Shown here piece by piece: positions 30,067 through 38,510 of a DNA stretch of 64,000 nt. A program made the position numbers and the translations under genes. The stretch's first letter is position 1; every line of letters begins with the position of its first letter. Source of the stretch: Salinimicrobium sp035607535 (GTDB lineage Bacteria > Bacteroidota > Bacteroidia > Flavobacteriales > Flavobacteriaceae); NCBI RefSeq assembly GCF_035607535.1, contig NZ_JAYDZX010000015.1, forward strand, positions 1 to 64,000, read 5' to 3'. The notes under the pieces are model-generated. The model was given only the letters and a program-made list of their open reading frames with translations. It was not told the DNA's origin and did no database searches.

Positions 30067-31254
30067 ATGGCAAAGGAAACTTACGATCGGTCCAAGCCGC
30101 ACCTTAACATAGGTACAATTGGACACGTTGATCACGGAAAAACAACTTTAACAGCAGCTATTACTAAGGTATTAGCTGATGCCGGTTATTCAGAAGCTAG
30201 ATCTTTTGATCAGATTGATAACGCTCCGGAAGAAAAAGAAAGAGGTATTACAATCAACTCTTCACACGTAGAGTACTCAACTGCTAACCGTCACTACGCT
30301 CACGTTGACTGTCCAGGTCACGCGGATTACGTTAAGAACATGGTTACTGGTGCTGCTCAAATGGACGGTGCTATTCTTGTGGTTGCAGCTACTGATGGTC
30401 CAATGCCACAAACTCGTGAACACATCCTTCTTGGTCGTCAGGTAGGTATTCCTAGAATCGTTGTATTCCTTAACAAAGTGGATATGGTTGATGATGAGGA
30501 GCTACTTGAGCTAGTTGAGATGGAAGTAAGAGATCTTCTTTCTTTCTACGAATATGATGGTGACAACGGTCCTGTAATTTCAGGTTCTGCTCTTGGTGCA
30601 CTTAATGGTGAGCAAAAGTGGGTTGACACTGTAATGCAGCTTATGGATGCAGTTGATTCCTGGATCGAATTGCCAGAGCGTGACGTTGATAAGCCATTCC
30701 TAATGCCTATCGAAGATGTATTCTCTATTACTGGTCGTGGTACTGTTGCTACCGGTCGTATCGAAACTGGTGTTGCTAACACTGGAGATCCTGTAGAGAT
30801 CATTGGTATGGGAGCTGGAAAACTTACTTCTACTATTACAGGAGTTGAGATGTTCCGTAAGATCCTTGACAGAGGTGAAGCTGGTGATAACGTTGGTATC
30901 CTTCTAAGAGGTATTGAAAAGAGCCAGATCTCTCGTGGTATGGTAATCACTAAGCCAGGATCTGTAACTCCACACGCTAAATTCAAAGCTGAGGTTTATA
31001 TCCTTAAAAAAGAAGAAGGTGGACGTCACACTCCATTCCACAACAACTACCGTCCACAGTTCTACGTTCGTACAACTGACGTGACAGGAACAATTAACCT
31101 TCCTGAAGGAGTTGAAATGGTAATGCCAGGTGATAACCTTACTATTACTGTTGATCTTATCCAGCCAATCGCAATGAACGTTGGTCTACGTTTCGCTATC
31201 CGTGAAGGTGGTAGAACTGTAGGTGCTGGTCAGGTAACTGAAATCCTTGACTAA
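30067..31254 (+). CDS. tuf: Elongation factor Tu
   Basis: A 395-residue GTPase that delivers aminoacyl-tRNA to the ribosome. G1 GHVDHGKT, switch I RGITIN, G3 DCPGHADY, G4 NKVDM and the EF-Tu domains II and III (VFSITGRGTVATGRIE, GRHTPFHNNYRPQFYVRTTDVTG) are all intact. Codon choice looks strongly biased towards a few codons, as expected for high expression. Placed in the conserved tRNA-tuf-tRNA-Trp-secE-nusG order. Confidence 0.99.
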   Translation: MAKETYDRSKPHLNIGTIGHVDHGKTTLTAAITKVLADAGYSEARSFDQIDNAPEEKERGITINSSHVEYSTANRHYAHVDCPGHADYVKNMVTGAAQMDGAILVVAATDGPMPQTREHILLGRQVGIPRIVVFLNKVDMVDDEELLELVEMEVRDLLSFYEYDGDNGPVISGSALGALNGEQKWVDTVMQLMDAVDSWIELPERDVDKPFLMPIEDVFSITGRGTVATGRIETGVANTGDPVEIIGMGAGKLTSTITGVEMFRKILDRGEAGDNVGILLRGIEKSQISRGMVITKPGSVTPHAKFKAEVYILKKEEGGRHTPFHNNYRPQFYVRTTDVTGTINLPEGVEMVMPGDNLTITVDLIQPIAMNVGLRFAIREGGRTVGAGQVTEILD

Positions 31255-31278
31255 TTAGAGTCTGAATTTATAAAGTTG

Positions 31279-31302
31279 AGGTATTCACCACGGTGAATAC
31301 CT
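31279..31302 (+). other. Hairpin between tuf and tRNA-Trp
   Basis: AGGTATTCACC pairs perfectly with GGTGAATACCT across 2 bases. There is no T-run, so an RNA-processing or stability element is more likely than a terminator. Confidence 0.6.
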
Positions 31303-31314
31303 TGACTTGTATTT

Positions 31315-31387
31315 ACGGGTTTAGCTCAGTTGGTAGAGCACTGGTCTCCAAAACCAGGTGTCGGGAGTTCGAGTCTCTCAACCCGTG
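31315..31387 (+). tRNA. tRNA-Trp(CCA)
   Basis: 73 nt; acceptor ACGGGTT/AACCCGT, anticodon loop TCTCCAAAA giving CCA, T-loop AGTTCGAGTCT, discriminator G. 3' CCA not encoded. Confidence 0.95.
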
Positions 31388-31442
31388 CACAAAAGAGTGG
31401 TCGTATAAAAACCTCTTTTTCAAAACAATATTGATCAACTAC

Positions 31443-31508
31443 ATGGCCACCGAATTCTTTCCGAAGAAAGGGGTAGTAAAACGGGAGCCTGCGCTTAATA
31501 AATATTGA
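31443..31508 (+). CDS. Possible 21-residue peptide before secE
   Basis: A 22-codon frame (MATEFFPKKGVVKREPALNK plus Tyr) ends 18 bp before secE. Lys/Pro content and position suggest either a tiny real gene or a leader peptide, but a chance frame in the tRNA-Trp to secE spacer cannot be excluded. I do not recognise it. Confidence 0.25.
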   Translation: MATEFFPKKGVVKREPALNKY

Positions 31509-31526
31509 GCGGAAAAATTAAATACC

Positions 31527-31724
31527 ATGGCAGGAATAGCAAATTACATTTCGGAGTCCTATAATGAATTGAAGAATCACGTTACCTGGCCTACCTGGGC
31601 AGAAGCTCAAAGGTTAACTGTAGTGGTAGCTGTGTTCTCTATAATCTTCGCATTATTGATCTGGGGTGTGGATACTGTGTTTAGCGGTGTGATAGAGCAA
31701 TATTTTGAATGGATTAAATCGTAA
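31527..31724 (+). CDS. secE: Preprotein translocase subunit SecE
   Basis: A 65-residue single-pass SecE: amphipathic YISESYNELKNHVTWPTWAEAQRLT followed by one helix (VVVAVFSIIFALLIWGVDTVFSGV). It clamps SecY in the translocon. Followed after 11 bp by nusG, the classical arrangement. Confidence 0.95.
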   Translation: MAGIANYISESYNELKNHVTWPTWAEAQRLTVVVAVFSIIFALLIWGVDTVFSGVIEQYFEWIKS

Positions 31725-31735
31725 GTAGTATTGCT

Positions 31736-32287
31736 ATGGCAGAGGTGAAAGACAAAAAATGGTATGTAGTTCGTGCCGTAAGCGGACAGGAGAATAAAGT
31801 AAAGGAATATATTGAGCGCGAGATCGCTCATGAAGGTCTTGAAGATTTTATTGAACAGGTTCTTGTGCCAACAGAAAAAGTCATTCAAATAAGGAATGGC
31901 AAAAAGGTAAATAAGGAGCGTGTTTACTTCCCCGGATATGTTATGATCCTTGCCAATATTGGTGGTGAGATCCCTCACATTATCAAATCTATAAATGGTG
32001 TTATCGGGTTTTTAGGAGAGACAAAAGGAGGAGATCCTGTGCCTCTAAGAAAATCTGAAGTTAACCGCATGCTAGGAAAAGTGGATGAACTTTCTGTGAA
32101 GGCAGATAATGTTGCGATTCCATTTACCATTGGTGAAACTATTAAAGTAATTGACGGTCCTTTCAACGGTTTCAATGGAACTGTTGAAAAGATCAATGAA
32201 GAGAAGCGTAAGCTTGAAGTGATGGTGAAGATCTTTGGTAGAAAGACGCCGCTGGAGCTTAGCTATATGCAGGTAGAAAAAGTATAA
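31736..32287 (+). CDS. nusG: Transcription termination/antitermination factor NusG
   Basis: A 183-residue protein with the NGN domain (KKWYVVRAVSGQENKVKEYIERE, VYFPGYVMI) and a C-terminal KOW domain (GETIKVIDGPFNGFNGTVEKINEEKRKLEV). It binds RNA polymerase beta' and couples it to ribosomes or Rho. Second gene of secE-nusG. Confidence 0.97.
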   Translation: MAEVKDKKWYVVRAVSGQENKVKEYIEREIAHEGLEDFIEQVLVPTEKVIQIRNGKKVNKERVYFPGYVMILANIGGEIPHIIKSINGVIGFLGETKGGDPVPLRKSEVNRMLGKVDELSVKADNVAIPFTIGETIKVIDGPFNGFNGTVEKINEEKRKLEVMVKIFGRKTPLELSYMQVEKV

Positions 32288-32311
32288 TAACTGTTACACT
32301 ATATATTTTTG

Positions 32312-32346
32312 GATAGTTTTAGTATGCTTCCACTAACAAAACTATC
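32312..32346 (+). promoter_or_regulatory. L11 operon leader hairpin
   Basis: GATAGTTTT (32312-32320) pairs with AAAACTATC (32338-32346), with a possible AGT/ACT inner stem. It lies in the 76-bp leader before rplK, where ribosomal protein L1 binds its own mRNA in other bacteria, so it is a candidate autoregulatory site. Confidence 0.5.
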
Positions 32347-32363
32347 ATCTTAAAATTAATAAA

Positions 32364-32801
32364 ATGGCAAAAGAAGTAAGTAAGGTTGTTAAGTTACAAG
32401 TTCGCGGAGGTGCTGCTAACCCATCACCACCAGTTGGACCAGCTTTAGGTGCTGCCGGAGTTAATATCATGGAATTCTGTAAGCAATTTAACGGAAGAAC
32501 CCAGGATAAGCAGGGTAAAGTATTGCCTGTTGTAATTACAGTTTATAAGGATAAGTCTTTTGATTTTGTAATTAAAACTCCACCGGCTGCAGTTCAGATC
32601 ATGGAAGCTGCGAAGACTAAAAAAGGTTCTGGTGAACCAAACCGTAAAAAAGTAGCTAGTGTTTCTTGGGATCAGGTAAGAGCCATTGCTGAAGATAAGA
32701 TGCAGGATCTAAACGCATTCACAATTGAGTCTGCGATGAAGATGGTGGCAGGAACAGCAAGATCTATGGGAATTACTGTAAAAGGACAAGCACCTTTTTA
32801 A
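32364..32801 (+). CDS. rplK: 50S ribosomal protein uL11
   Basis: A 145-residue protein: N-terminal domain KLQVRGGAANPSPPVGPALGAAGVN, C-terminal rRNA-binding domain ending MKMVAGTARSMGITVKG. It forms the stalk base with 23S rRNA of the GTPase centre. Followed 18 bp later by rplA. Confidence 0.98.
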   Translation: MAKEVSKVVKLQVRGGAANPSPPVGPALGAAGVNIMEFCKQFNGRTQDKQGKVLPVVITVYKDKSFDFVIKTPPAAVQIMEAAKTKKGSGEPNRKKVASVSWDQVRAIAEDKMQDLNAFTIESAMKMVAGTARSMGITVKGQAPF

Positions 32802-32819
32802 TCCAAAAAGAAATTAAAA

Positions 32820-33518
32820 ATGGCAAGATTGACTAAAAAGCAAAAGGAAGCACAGTCTAAACTTGAAAAAGGTAAAACTTATTCGGTTGCAGAAGCTTCA
32901 GCTTTAATAAAAGAGATTACCAACGTAAATTTTGATCCTTCTGTAGATATCGCCGTTCGTTTGAACGTTGATCCCCGTAAGGCAAATCAAATGGTGCGTG
33001 GCGTAGTTACCCTACCACACGGTACAGGTAAAGACGTGAAGGTTTTGGCTCTTGTTACTCCAGATAAGGAGGCAGAAGCTAAAGAAGCCGGTGCAGATTA
33101 TGTTGGTTTAGACGAGTACCTTGATAAGATCAAAGGTGGCTGGACAGATGTTGATGTGATCATCACTATGCCTAGTGTTATGGGTAAATTAGGACCCCTT
33201 GGACGGGTTCTTGGACCAAGAGGTTTGATGCCTAACCCTAAGACCGGAACAGTAACTATGGATGTGGCTAAAGCTGTGTCTGATGTTAAAGCCGGTAAGA
33301 TCGACTTCAAAGTAGATAAGACAGGTATTGTTCACGCTGGTATTGGAAAGGCTTCATTTGAGGCAGATAAAATAGCAGGAAACGCAAGAGAATTATTAAC
33401 TACCCTGGTAAAATTGAAACCTACGGCTGCTAAAGGTGTATACATTAAAAGTATCCACATGTCTAGCACTATGAGTCCTAGTGTTGAGATCGATACTAAA
33501 AGGTTCACTGAGCAATAA
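32820..33518 (+). CDS. rplA: 50S ribosomal protein uL1
   Basis: A 232-residue protein with typical L1 blocks (FDPSVDIAVRLNVDPRKANQMVRGVVTLPHGTGK, LGRVLGPRGLMPNPKTGTV, GKIDFKVDKTGIVHAGIGKASF). It forms the L1 stalk that helps deacyl-tRNA leave the E site and usually represses its own operon. Confidence 0.98.
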   Translation: MARLTKKQKEAQSKLEKGKTYSVAEASALIKEITNVNFDPSVDIAVRLNVDPRKANQMVRGVVTLPHGTGKDVKVLALVTPDKEAEAKEAGADYVGLDEYLDKIKGGWTDVDVIITMPSVMGKLGPLGRVLGPRGLMPNPKTGTVTMDVAKAVSDVKAGKIDFKVDKTGIVHAGIGKASFEADKIAGNARELLTTLVKLKPTAAKGVYIKSIHMSSTMSPSVEIDTKRFTEQ

Positions 33519-33530
33519 TATTATTGGATT

Positions 33531-34052
33531 ATGACAAGAGAAGAAAAATCAAGAGTAATTGAAGATTTAACTGCCCAGTTAGCTGATAATACGACTATTT
33601 ACCTGGCCGATATTTCTGGCTTGAACGCCTTGAATACATCAAATTTGCGCAGAGCTTGTTTTAAAGCTAACGTAAAACTTGCGGTAGTTAAAAACACACT
33701 TTTGGCTAAAGCCATGGAGAGTTCAGATAAAGATTTTGGAGATCTTCCTTCAACTTTGAAGGGAAATACTTCCATCATGTTCTCTGATACAGGAAATGCA
33801 CCGGCCAAAGTAATTAAAGAATTCAGAAAAAAATCTGACCGTCCTTTACTAAAAGGCGCGTTTATTGAAGAGGCTATCTTCATTGGAGATGATAAACTAG
33901 ATACTCTGGTTAGCATCAAATCTAAAGAAGAAGTTATTGGAGATATTGTTGGATTACTACAATCACCTGCCAAAAATGTTATTTCGGCACTTAAATCTGG
34001 TGGTGGTAAACTTGCAGGAATTCTTAAGACCCTTTCTGAAAAGGAAGGATAA
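33531..34052 (+). CDS. rplJ: 50S ribosomal protein uL10
   Basis: A 173-residue stalk protein: N-terminal rRNA-binding domain (REEKSRVIEDLTAQLADNTTIYLADISGLNA) and a C-terminal helix that binds L7/L12 dimers. Only 12 bp separate it from rplA, leaving no room for a separate L10 leader, so the four L genes are probably one unit. Confidence 0.97.
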   Translation: MTREEKSRVIEDLTAQLADNTTIYLADISGLNALNTSNLRRACFKANVKLAVVKNTLLAKAMESSDKDFGDLPSTLKGNTSIMFSDTGNAPAKVIKEFRKKSDRPLLKGAFIEEAIFIGDDKLDTLVSIKSKEEVIGDIVGLLQSPAKNVISALKSGGGKLAGILKTLSEKEG

Positions 34053-34109
34053 TTTAGTACGCACTTTTTAACAAACATAAATTACATTACATTTTAAAAA
34101 CGATAGAAA

Positions 34110-34487
34110 ATGGCAGATTTAAAAGATTTCGCAGAACAATTGGTTAACTTGACAGTAAAAGAAGTTAATGAGTTAGCTGATATTTTAAAAGAAGAATACG
34201 GGATTGAGCCTGCTGCTGCAGCTGTTGCTGTTGCTGGTGGTGCTGCCGCTGGTGGTGAAGAAGCCGCTGAAGAGCAGTCTGAATTTGACGTAATCCTTAA
34301 AGCTCCGGGTGGATCAAAACTAGCCGTAGTGAAATTAGTAAAAGAACTTACCGGTCTTGGCTTGAAAGATGCTAAAGAATTGGTAGATGGTGCTCCAAAA
34401 CCAGTAAAAGAGGGAGTTTCTAAAGACGAAGCTGAAGCATTAAAAGCACAGTTAGAAGAAGCAGGAGCTGAGGTTGAGCTTAAGTAA
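34110..34487 (+). CDS. rplL: 50S ribosomal protein bL12
   Basis: A 125-residue protein: N-terminal dimer domain (DFAEQLVNLTVKEVNELADIL), Ala/Gly-rich hinge near 37-55 and C-terminal factor-binding domain (KAPGGSKLAVVKLVKELTGLGLKDAKELVDGAPK). It recruits translation GTPases. Confidence 0.98.
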   Translation: MADLKDFAEQLVNLTVKEVNELADILKEEYGIEPAAAAVAVAGGAAAGGEEAAEEQSEFDVILKAPGGSKLAVVKLVKELTGLGLKDAKELVDGAPKPVKEGVSKDEAEALKAQLEEAGAEVELK

Positions 34488-34509
34488 GCTAAACCCACAC
34501 ACTAATATA

Positions 34510-34548
34510 GGTTTAGACCCGGAGATTAGGTTCTCTGAGGTCTAAACC
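34510..34548 (+). promoter_or_regulatory. rplL-rpoB hairpin (attenuator or processing site)
   Basis: A perfect 10-bp outer stem (GGTTTAGACC with GGTCTAAACC) and an inner stem CGGAGA/TCTCTG, followed by ATTTTG. Similar hairpins between rplL and rpoB in other bacteria reduce rpoBC transcription or are cut by RNase III. Confidence 0.6.
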
Positions 34549-34619
34549 ATTTTGCGTATATAAACATTTCCTGTTTATTTCGCACACCTTTTTATATAAT
34601 AACATAATTCCGTCCATTG

Positions 34620-37600
34620 ATGTTAGCAACGCAAACTGAAAGATTGAGTTTCTCTTCTGTAAAGAACAGGCCTGCTTACCCCGACTTTCTGGATATCCAG
34701 ATCAAGTCATTCCAGGACTTCTTTCAATTAGAAACGAAATCAGAAGAAAGAGGAAATGAAGGGTTATACAATACCTTCATGGAGAACTTTCCAATTACGG
34801 ACACCCGTAACCAATTCGTACTAGAATTTTTAGACTATTTTGTGGACCCGCCGCGATACTCCCTGCAGGAATGTATTGAGCGTGGATTGACCTATAGTGT
34901 ACCGCTTAAAGCACGGTTAAAGCTTTACTGTACAGATCCGGAACATGAGGATTTTGAAACTATTGTTCAGGATGTGTACCTTGGGACAATTCCTTACATG
35001 ACCCCAAGCGGGACCTTTTGTATCAATGGAGCTGAGCGCGTAGTCGTTTCTCAGTTGCACCGGTCTCCCGGAGTATTCTTTGGACAATCCTTCCATGCAA
35101 ACGGAACGAAACTCTATTCTGCCCGTGTAATTCCTTTTAAAGGATCCTGGATTGAATTTGCTACCGATATCAATAGCGTAATGTACGCGTATATCGATAG
35201 GAAGAAAAAATTACCTGTTACTACTCTTTTCCGCGCCATTGGTTTTGAGCGCGATAAAGATATTCTGGAGATCTTTGACCTTGCAGAAGAGGTTAAAGTT
35301 TCCAAAACCGGACTTAAGAAGGTCCTTGGCCGTAAACTGGCTGCGCGTGTATTGAACACCTGGTATGAAGATTTTGTAGATGAAGATACTGGAGAGGTTG
35401 TTTCAATCGAGCGAAATGAGATCATTCTTGACCGTGATACTGTTCTTGAAAAAGAACACATTGAAGAGATCGTAGAAACCGGATCAAAAACTATTCTTCT
35501 TCACAAGGAAGATAACCAGACCGGAGATTACGCTATCATTCACAATACATTACAAAAAGACCCGACCAACTCCGAAAAGGAAGCGGTTGAGCATATATAC
35601 CGTCAACTTCGTAACGCAGAACCACCAGATGAGGAAACTGCACGCGGAATCATTGATAAACTGTTCTTCTCAGACCAGCGTTACAACCTTGGGGAAGTAG
35701 GTCGTTACAGAATGAACAAAAAACTTGGTCTTGATATTGCCATGGATAAGCAGGTGCTTACCCGTGAGGATATCATTACCATCGTAAAATACCTTATTGA
35801 GCTTATCAACTCAAAGGCAGAGGTTGATGATATCGACCACTTGTCTAACCGTCGTGTAAGAACAGTAGGAGAGCAGCTGTCTCAGCAGTTTGGAGTAGGT
35901 TTAGCCCGTATGGCACGTACTATCCGTGAAAGGATGAATGTTCGTGACAACGAGGTGTTTACTCCAATTGATTTGATCAATGCGAAGACCTTGTCTTCTG
36001 TGATCAACTCTTTCTTTGGAACCAACCAGCTGTCTCAGTTCATGGATCAAACGAATCCGCTGGCAGAGATCACTCACAAGCGTCGTCTTTCGGCTCTTGG
36101 ACCCGGAGGTTTGTCCAGAGAGAGAGCAGGTTTTGAGGTACGTGACGTTCACTACACTCACTATGGTAGACTTTGTCCTATTGAAACTCCAGAAGGTCCG
36201 AATATCGGTCTTATTTCTTCACTTTCAGCCTATGCTAAAGTGAATTCTATGGGATTCCTGGAAACTCCTTACCGTGAAGTTGTAAACGGAAAAGTAAATG
36301 TTACCGAGGAGCCAAGATATTTAAGTGCCGAAGAGGAAGAAGAGAAAATGATCGCCCAGGCGAACATTGCAATGAGTGATGACGGTACTATTGAGGCAGA
36401 TAGAGTAATTGCCCGTGAGGAAGGTGACTTCCCTGTTGTAGAGCCAACCCAGGTTCACTATATGGATGTTGCTCCAAACCAGATCGCTTCTATTTCAGCT
36501 TCGTTGATTCCATTTTTGGAGCACGATGATGCGAACCGTGCCCTGATGGGATCGAACATGATGCGCCAGGCCGTACCTCTTTTAAGAGTGGATTCTCCAA
36601 TTGTGGGTACCGGACTGGAAAGACAGGTTGCTACAGATTCGCGCGTTTTGATCAATGCTGAAGGAGATGGAACTGTAGAGTATGTTGACGCACAAAAGAT
36701 CGTGATCAAGTACGACAGGACTGAAGAAGAGCGTATGGTAAGCTTTGATTCAGATTCTAAGACTTACGAGCTTGTAAAATTCAGAAAGACCAACCAGGGT
36801 ACTTCAATCAACCTGAAGCCTATCGTAAGAGTAGGAGACAGGGTGAGCAAAGGCCAGGTGCTTTGTCAGGGTTATGCTACCGAGGCTGGGGAACTTGCTC
36901 TTGGACGTAACATGAAGGTTGCCTTCATGCCATGGAAAGGGTACAACTTCGAGGATGCGATCGTAATCTCAGAAAATGTGGTAAGAAATGACATTTTCAC
37001 CTCTATTCACATCGATGAGTATTCTCTTGAAGTAAGGGATACCAAGCTTGGGAACGAAGAATTGACAAATGACATTCCAAACGTTTCTGAAGAGGCTACT
37101 AAAGACCTTGATGAAAATGGAATGATAAGAATTGGTGCCGAAGTTAAGCCGGGAGATATTTTAATTGGTAAGATTACTCCAAAAGGAGAAAGCGATCCTA
37201 CTCCTGAAGAAAAACTTCTTAGAGCGATCTTTGGTGACAAGGCAGGTGATGTGAAAGATGCTTCTCTTAAAGCTTCTCCATCTTTGAGAGGTGTGGTGAT
37301 CGACAAGAAATTGTTTGCCCGCGCCATTAAGGATAAGCGTAAGAGAGCTCAGGACAAGGAAGATGTTGCGGCACTTGAGAAAAAATACGAAGCTAAATTT
37401 GCCATTTTAAAGTCTGAACTGGTAGATAAATTGTTCGCGATCATTGGTGGAAAAACCGCTCAGGGAGTTATGAACGACCTTGGCGAGGAGATCCTTCCAA
37501 AAGGTAAGAAGTACACTCAGAAAATGCTTAATGCAGTTGATGATTACACTCACCTTACCCAGGGAACATGGACCACAGATGAACACCTTAATGCCTTAGT

Positions 37601-38432
37601 TGCAGATCTTCTTCACAACTATCGTATTAAAGAGAATGACATTCAGGGTAATTTAAGAAGAGAGAAATTCACTATTTCTGTAGGGGATGAACTTCCTTCA
37701 GGTATTATCAAACTTGCTAAAGTTTATATCGCTAAGAAGCGTAAGCTTAAAGTAGGGGATAAGATGGCCGGTCGTCACGGTAACAAAGGTATTGTTGCCC
37801 GTATCGTTCGCCAGGAAGATATGCCTTTCCTTGAAGATGGTACGCCTGTTGATATCGTGTTGAACCCACTAGGGGTACCGTCACGTATGAACATTGGGCA
37901 GATCTATGAAACTGTTCTTGGATGGGCCGGACAAAAATTAGGTAGAAAGTTTGCTACTCCAATTTTTGACGGTGCAACTATAGACCAGATCAATGAGTTG
38001 ACAGATGAAGCCGGAATTCCAAGATTCGGTCACACTTATCTATATGATGGTGGAACCGGAGATCGTTTTGACCAGCCTGCAACCGTTGGTGTGATCTACA
38101 TGCTTAAGTTGGGTCACATGATCGATGATAAGATGCACGCACGTTCTATCGGGCCATACTCATTGATCACCCAGCAGCCTCTTGGAGGTAAAGCCCAGTT
38201 TGGAGGTCAGCGATTTGGAGAGATGGAAGTGTGGGCGCTTGAAGCCTATGGTGCTTCAGCAACCTTACGTGAGATCTTGACAGTGAAGTCTGATGATGTA
38301 ATAGGAAGAGCCAAGACATATGAAGCCATTGTAAAAGGTGAGCCAATGCCAGAACCGGGACTACCTGAATCTTTCAACGTATTGATGCATGAATTGAAAG
38401 GTCTGGGATTAGATATTAGATTAGAAGAATAA
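34620..38432 (+). CDS. rpoB: RNA polymerase subunit beta
   Basis: A 1270-residue beta subunit, normal for Bacteroidota. Conserved parts include the rifampicin region (FFGTNQLSQFMDQTNPLAEITHKRRLSALGPGGLSRERAGFEVRDVH), which shows no obvious resistance substitution, GRHGNKG, and the end GLDIRLE. The start is the ATG of MLATQTERLSF; the TTG one codon earlier is less likely. It carries a partial AAATGACATTTT palindrome at 36980-37001. A heptamer-period spacer separates it from rpoC. Confidence 0.99.
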   Translation: MLATQTERLSFSSVKNRPAYPDFLDIQIKSFQDFFQLETKSEERGNEGLYNTFMENFPITDTRNQFVLEFLDYFVDPPRYSLQECIERGLTYSVPLKARLKLYCTDPEHEDFETIVQDVYLGTIPYMTPSGTFCINGAERVVVSQLHRSPGVFFGQSFHANGTKLYSARVIPFKGSWIEFATDINSVMYAYIDRKKKLPVTTLFRAIGFERDKDILEIFDLAEEVKVSKTGLKKVLGRKLAARVLNTWYEDFVDEDTGEVVSIERNEIILDRDTVLEKEHIEEIVETGSKTILLHKEDNQTGDYAIIHNTLQKDPTNSEKEAVEHIYRQLRNAEPPDEETARGIIDKLFFSDQRYNLGEVGRYRMNKKLGLDIAMDKQVLTREDIITIVKYLIELINSKAEVDDIDHLSNRRVRTVGEQLSQQFGVGLARMARTIRERMNVRDNEVFTPIDLINAKTLSSVINSFFGTNQLSQFMDQTNPLAEITHKRRLSALGPGGLSRERAGFEVRDVHYTHYGRLCPIETPEGPNIGLISSLSAYAKVNSMGFLETPYREVVNGKVNVTEEPRYLSAEEEEEKMIAQANIAMSDDGTIEADRVIAREEGDFPVVEPTQVHYMDVAPNQIASISASLIPFLEHDDANRALMGSNMMRQAVPLLRVDSPIVGTGLERQVATDSRVLINAEGDGTVEYVDAQKIVIKYDRTEEERMVSFDSDSKTYELVKFRKTNQGTSINLKPIVRVGDRVSKGQVLCQGYATEAGELALGRNMKVAFMPWKGYNFEDAIVISENVVRNDIFTSIHIDEYSLEVRDTKLGNEELTNDIPNVSEEATKDLDENGMIRIGAEVKPGDILIGKITPKGESDPTPEEKLLRAIFGDKAGDVKDASLKASPSLRGVVIDKKLFARAIKDKRKRAQDKEDVAALEKKYEAKFAILKSELVDKLFAIIGGKTAQGVMNDLGEEILPKGKKYTQKMLNAVDDYTHLTQGTWTTDEHLNALVADLLHNYRIKENDIQGNLRREKFTISVGDELPSGIIKLAKVYIAKKRKLKVGDKMAGRHGNKGIVARIVRQEDMPFLEDGTPVDIVLNPLGVPSRMNIGQIYETVLGWAGQKLGRKFATPIFDGATIDQINELTDEAGIPRFGHTYLYDGGTGDRFDQPATVGVIYMLKLGHMIDDKMHARSIGPYSLITQQPLGGKAQFGGQRFGEMEVWALEAYGASATLREILTVKSDDVIGRAKTYEAIVKGEPMPEPGLPESFNVLMHELKGLGLDIRLEE

Positions 38433-38441
38433 AAGAGTCAC

Positions 38442-38497
38442 CAGTGGACAGTAAGCAGTATCCGGTTCGAATACTGCTTATTGAAAACTGATTACTA
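38442..38497 (+). repeat. Heptamer-period spacer and hairpin between rpoB and rpoC
   Basis: Units CAGTGGA, CAGTAAG, CAGTATC, CGGTTCG, AATACTG, CTTATTG, AAAACTG, ATTACTA have a 7-nt period. The two halves are complementary, giving a 13-bp stem (38449-38461 with 38471-38483) but no T-run, so it should not stop transcription; it may mark an RNA-processing site. Confidence 0.6.
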
Positions 38498-38510
38498 CAT
38501 AAAAAGTATT

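Noticed and set aside
31293..31508. 71-codon frame over tRNA-Trp
   Set aside because: It reads through the tRNA gene; only the last 21 codons with their own ATG are kept as a weak candidate.
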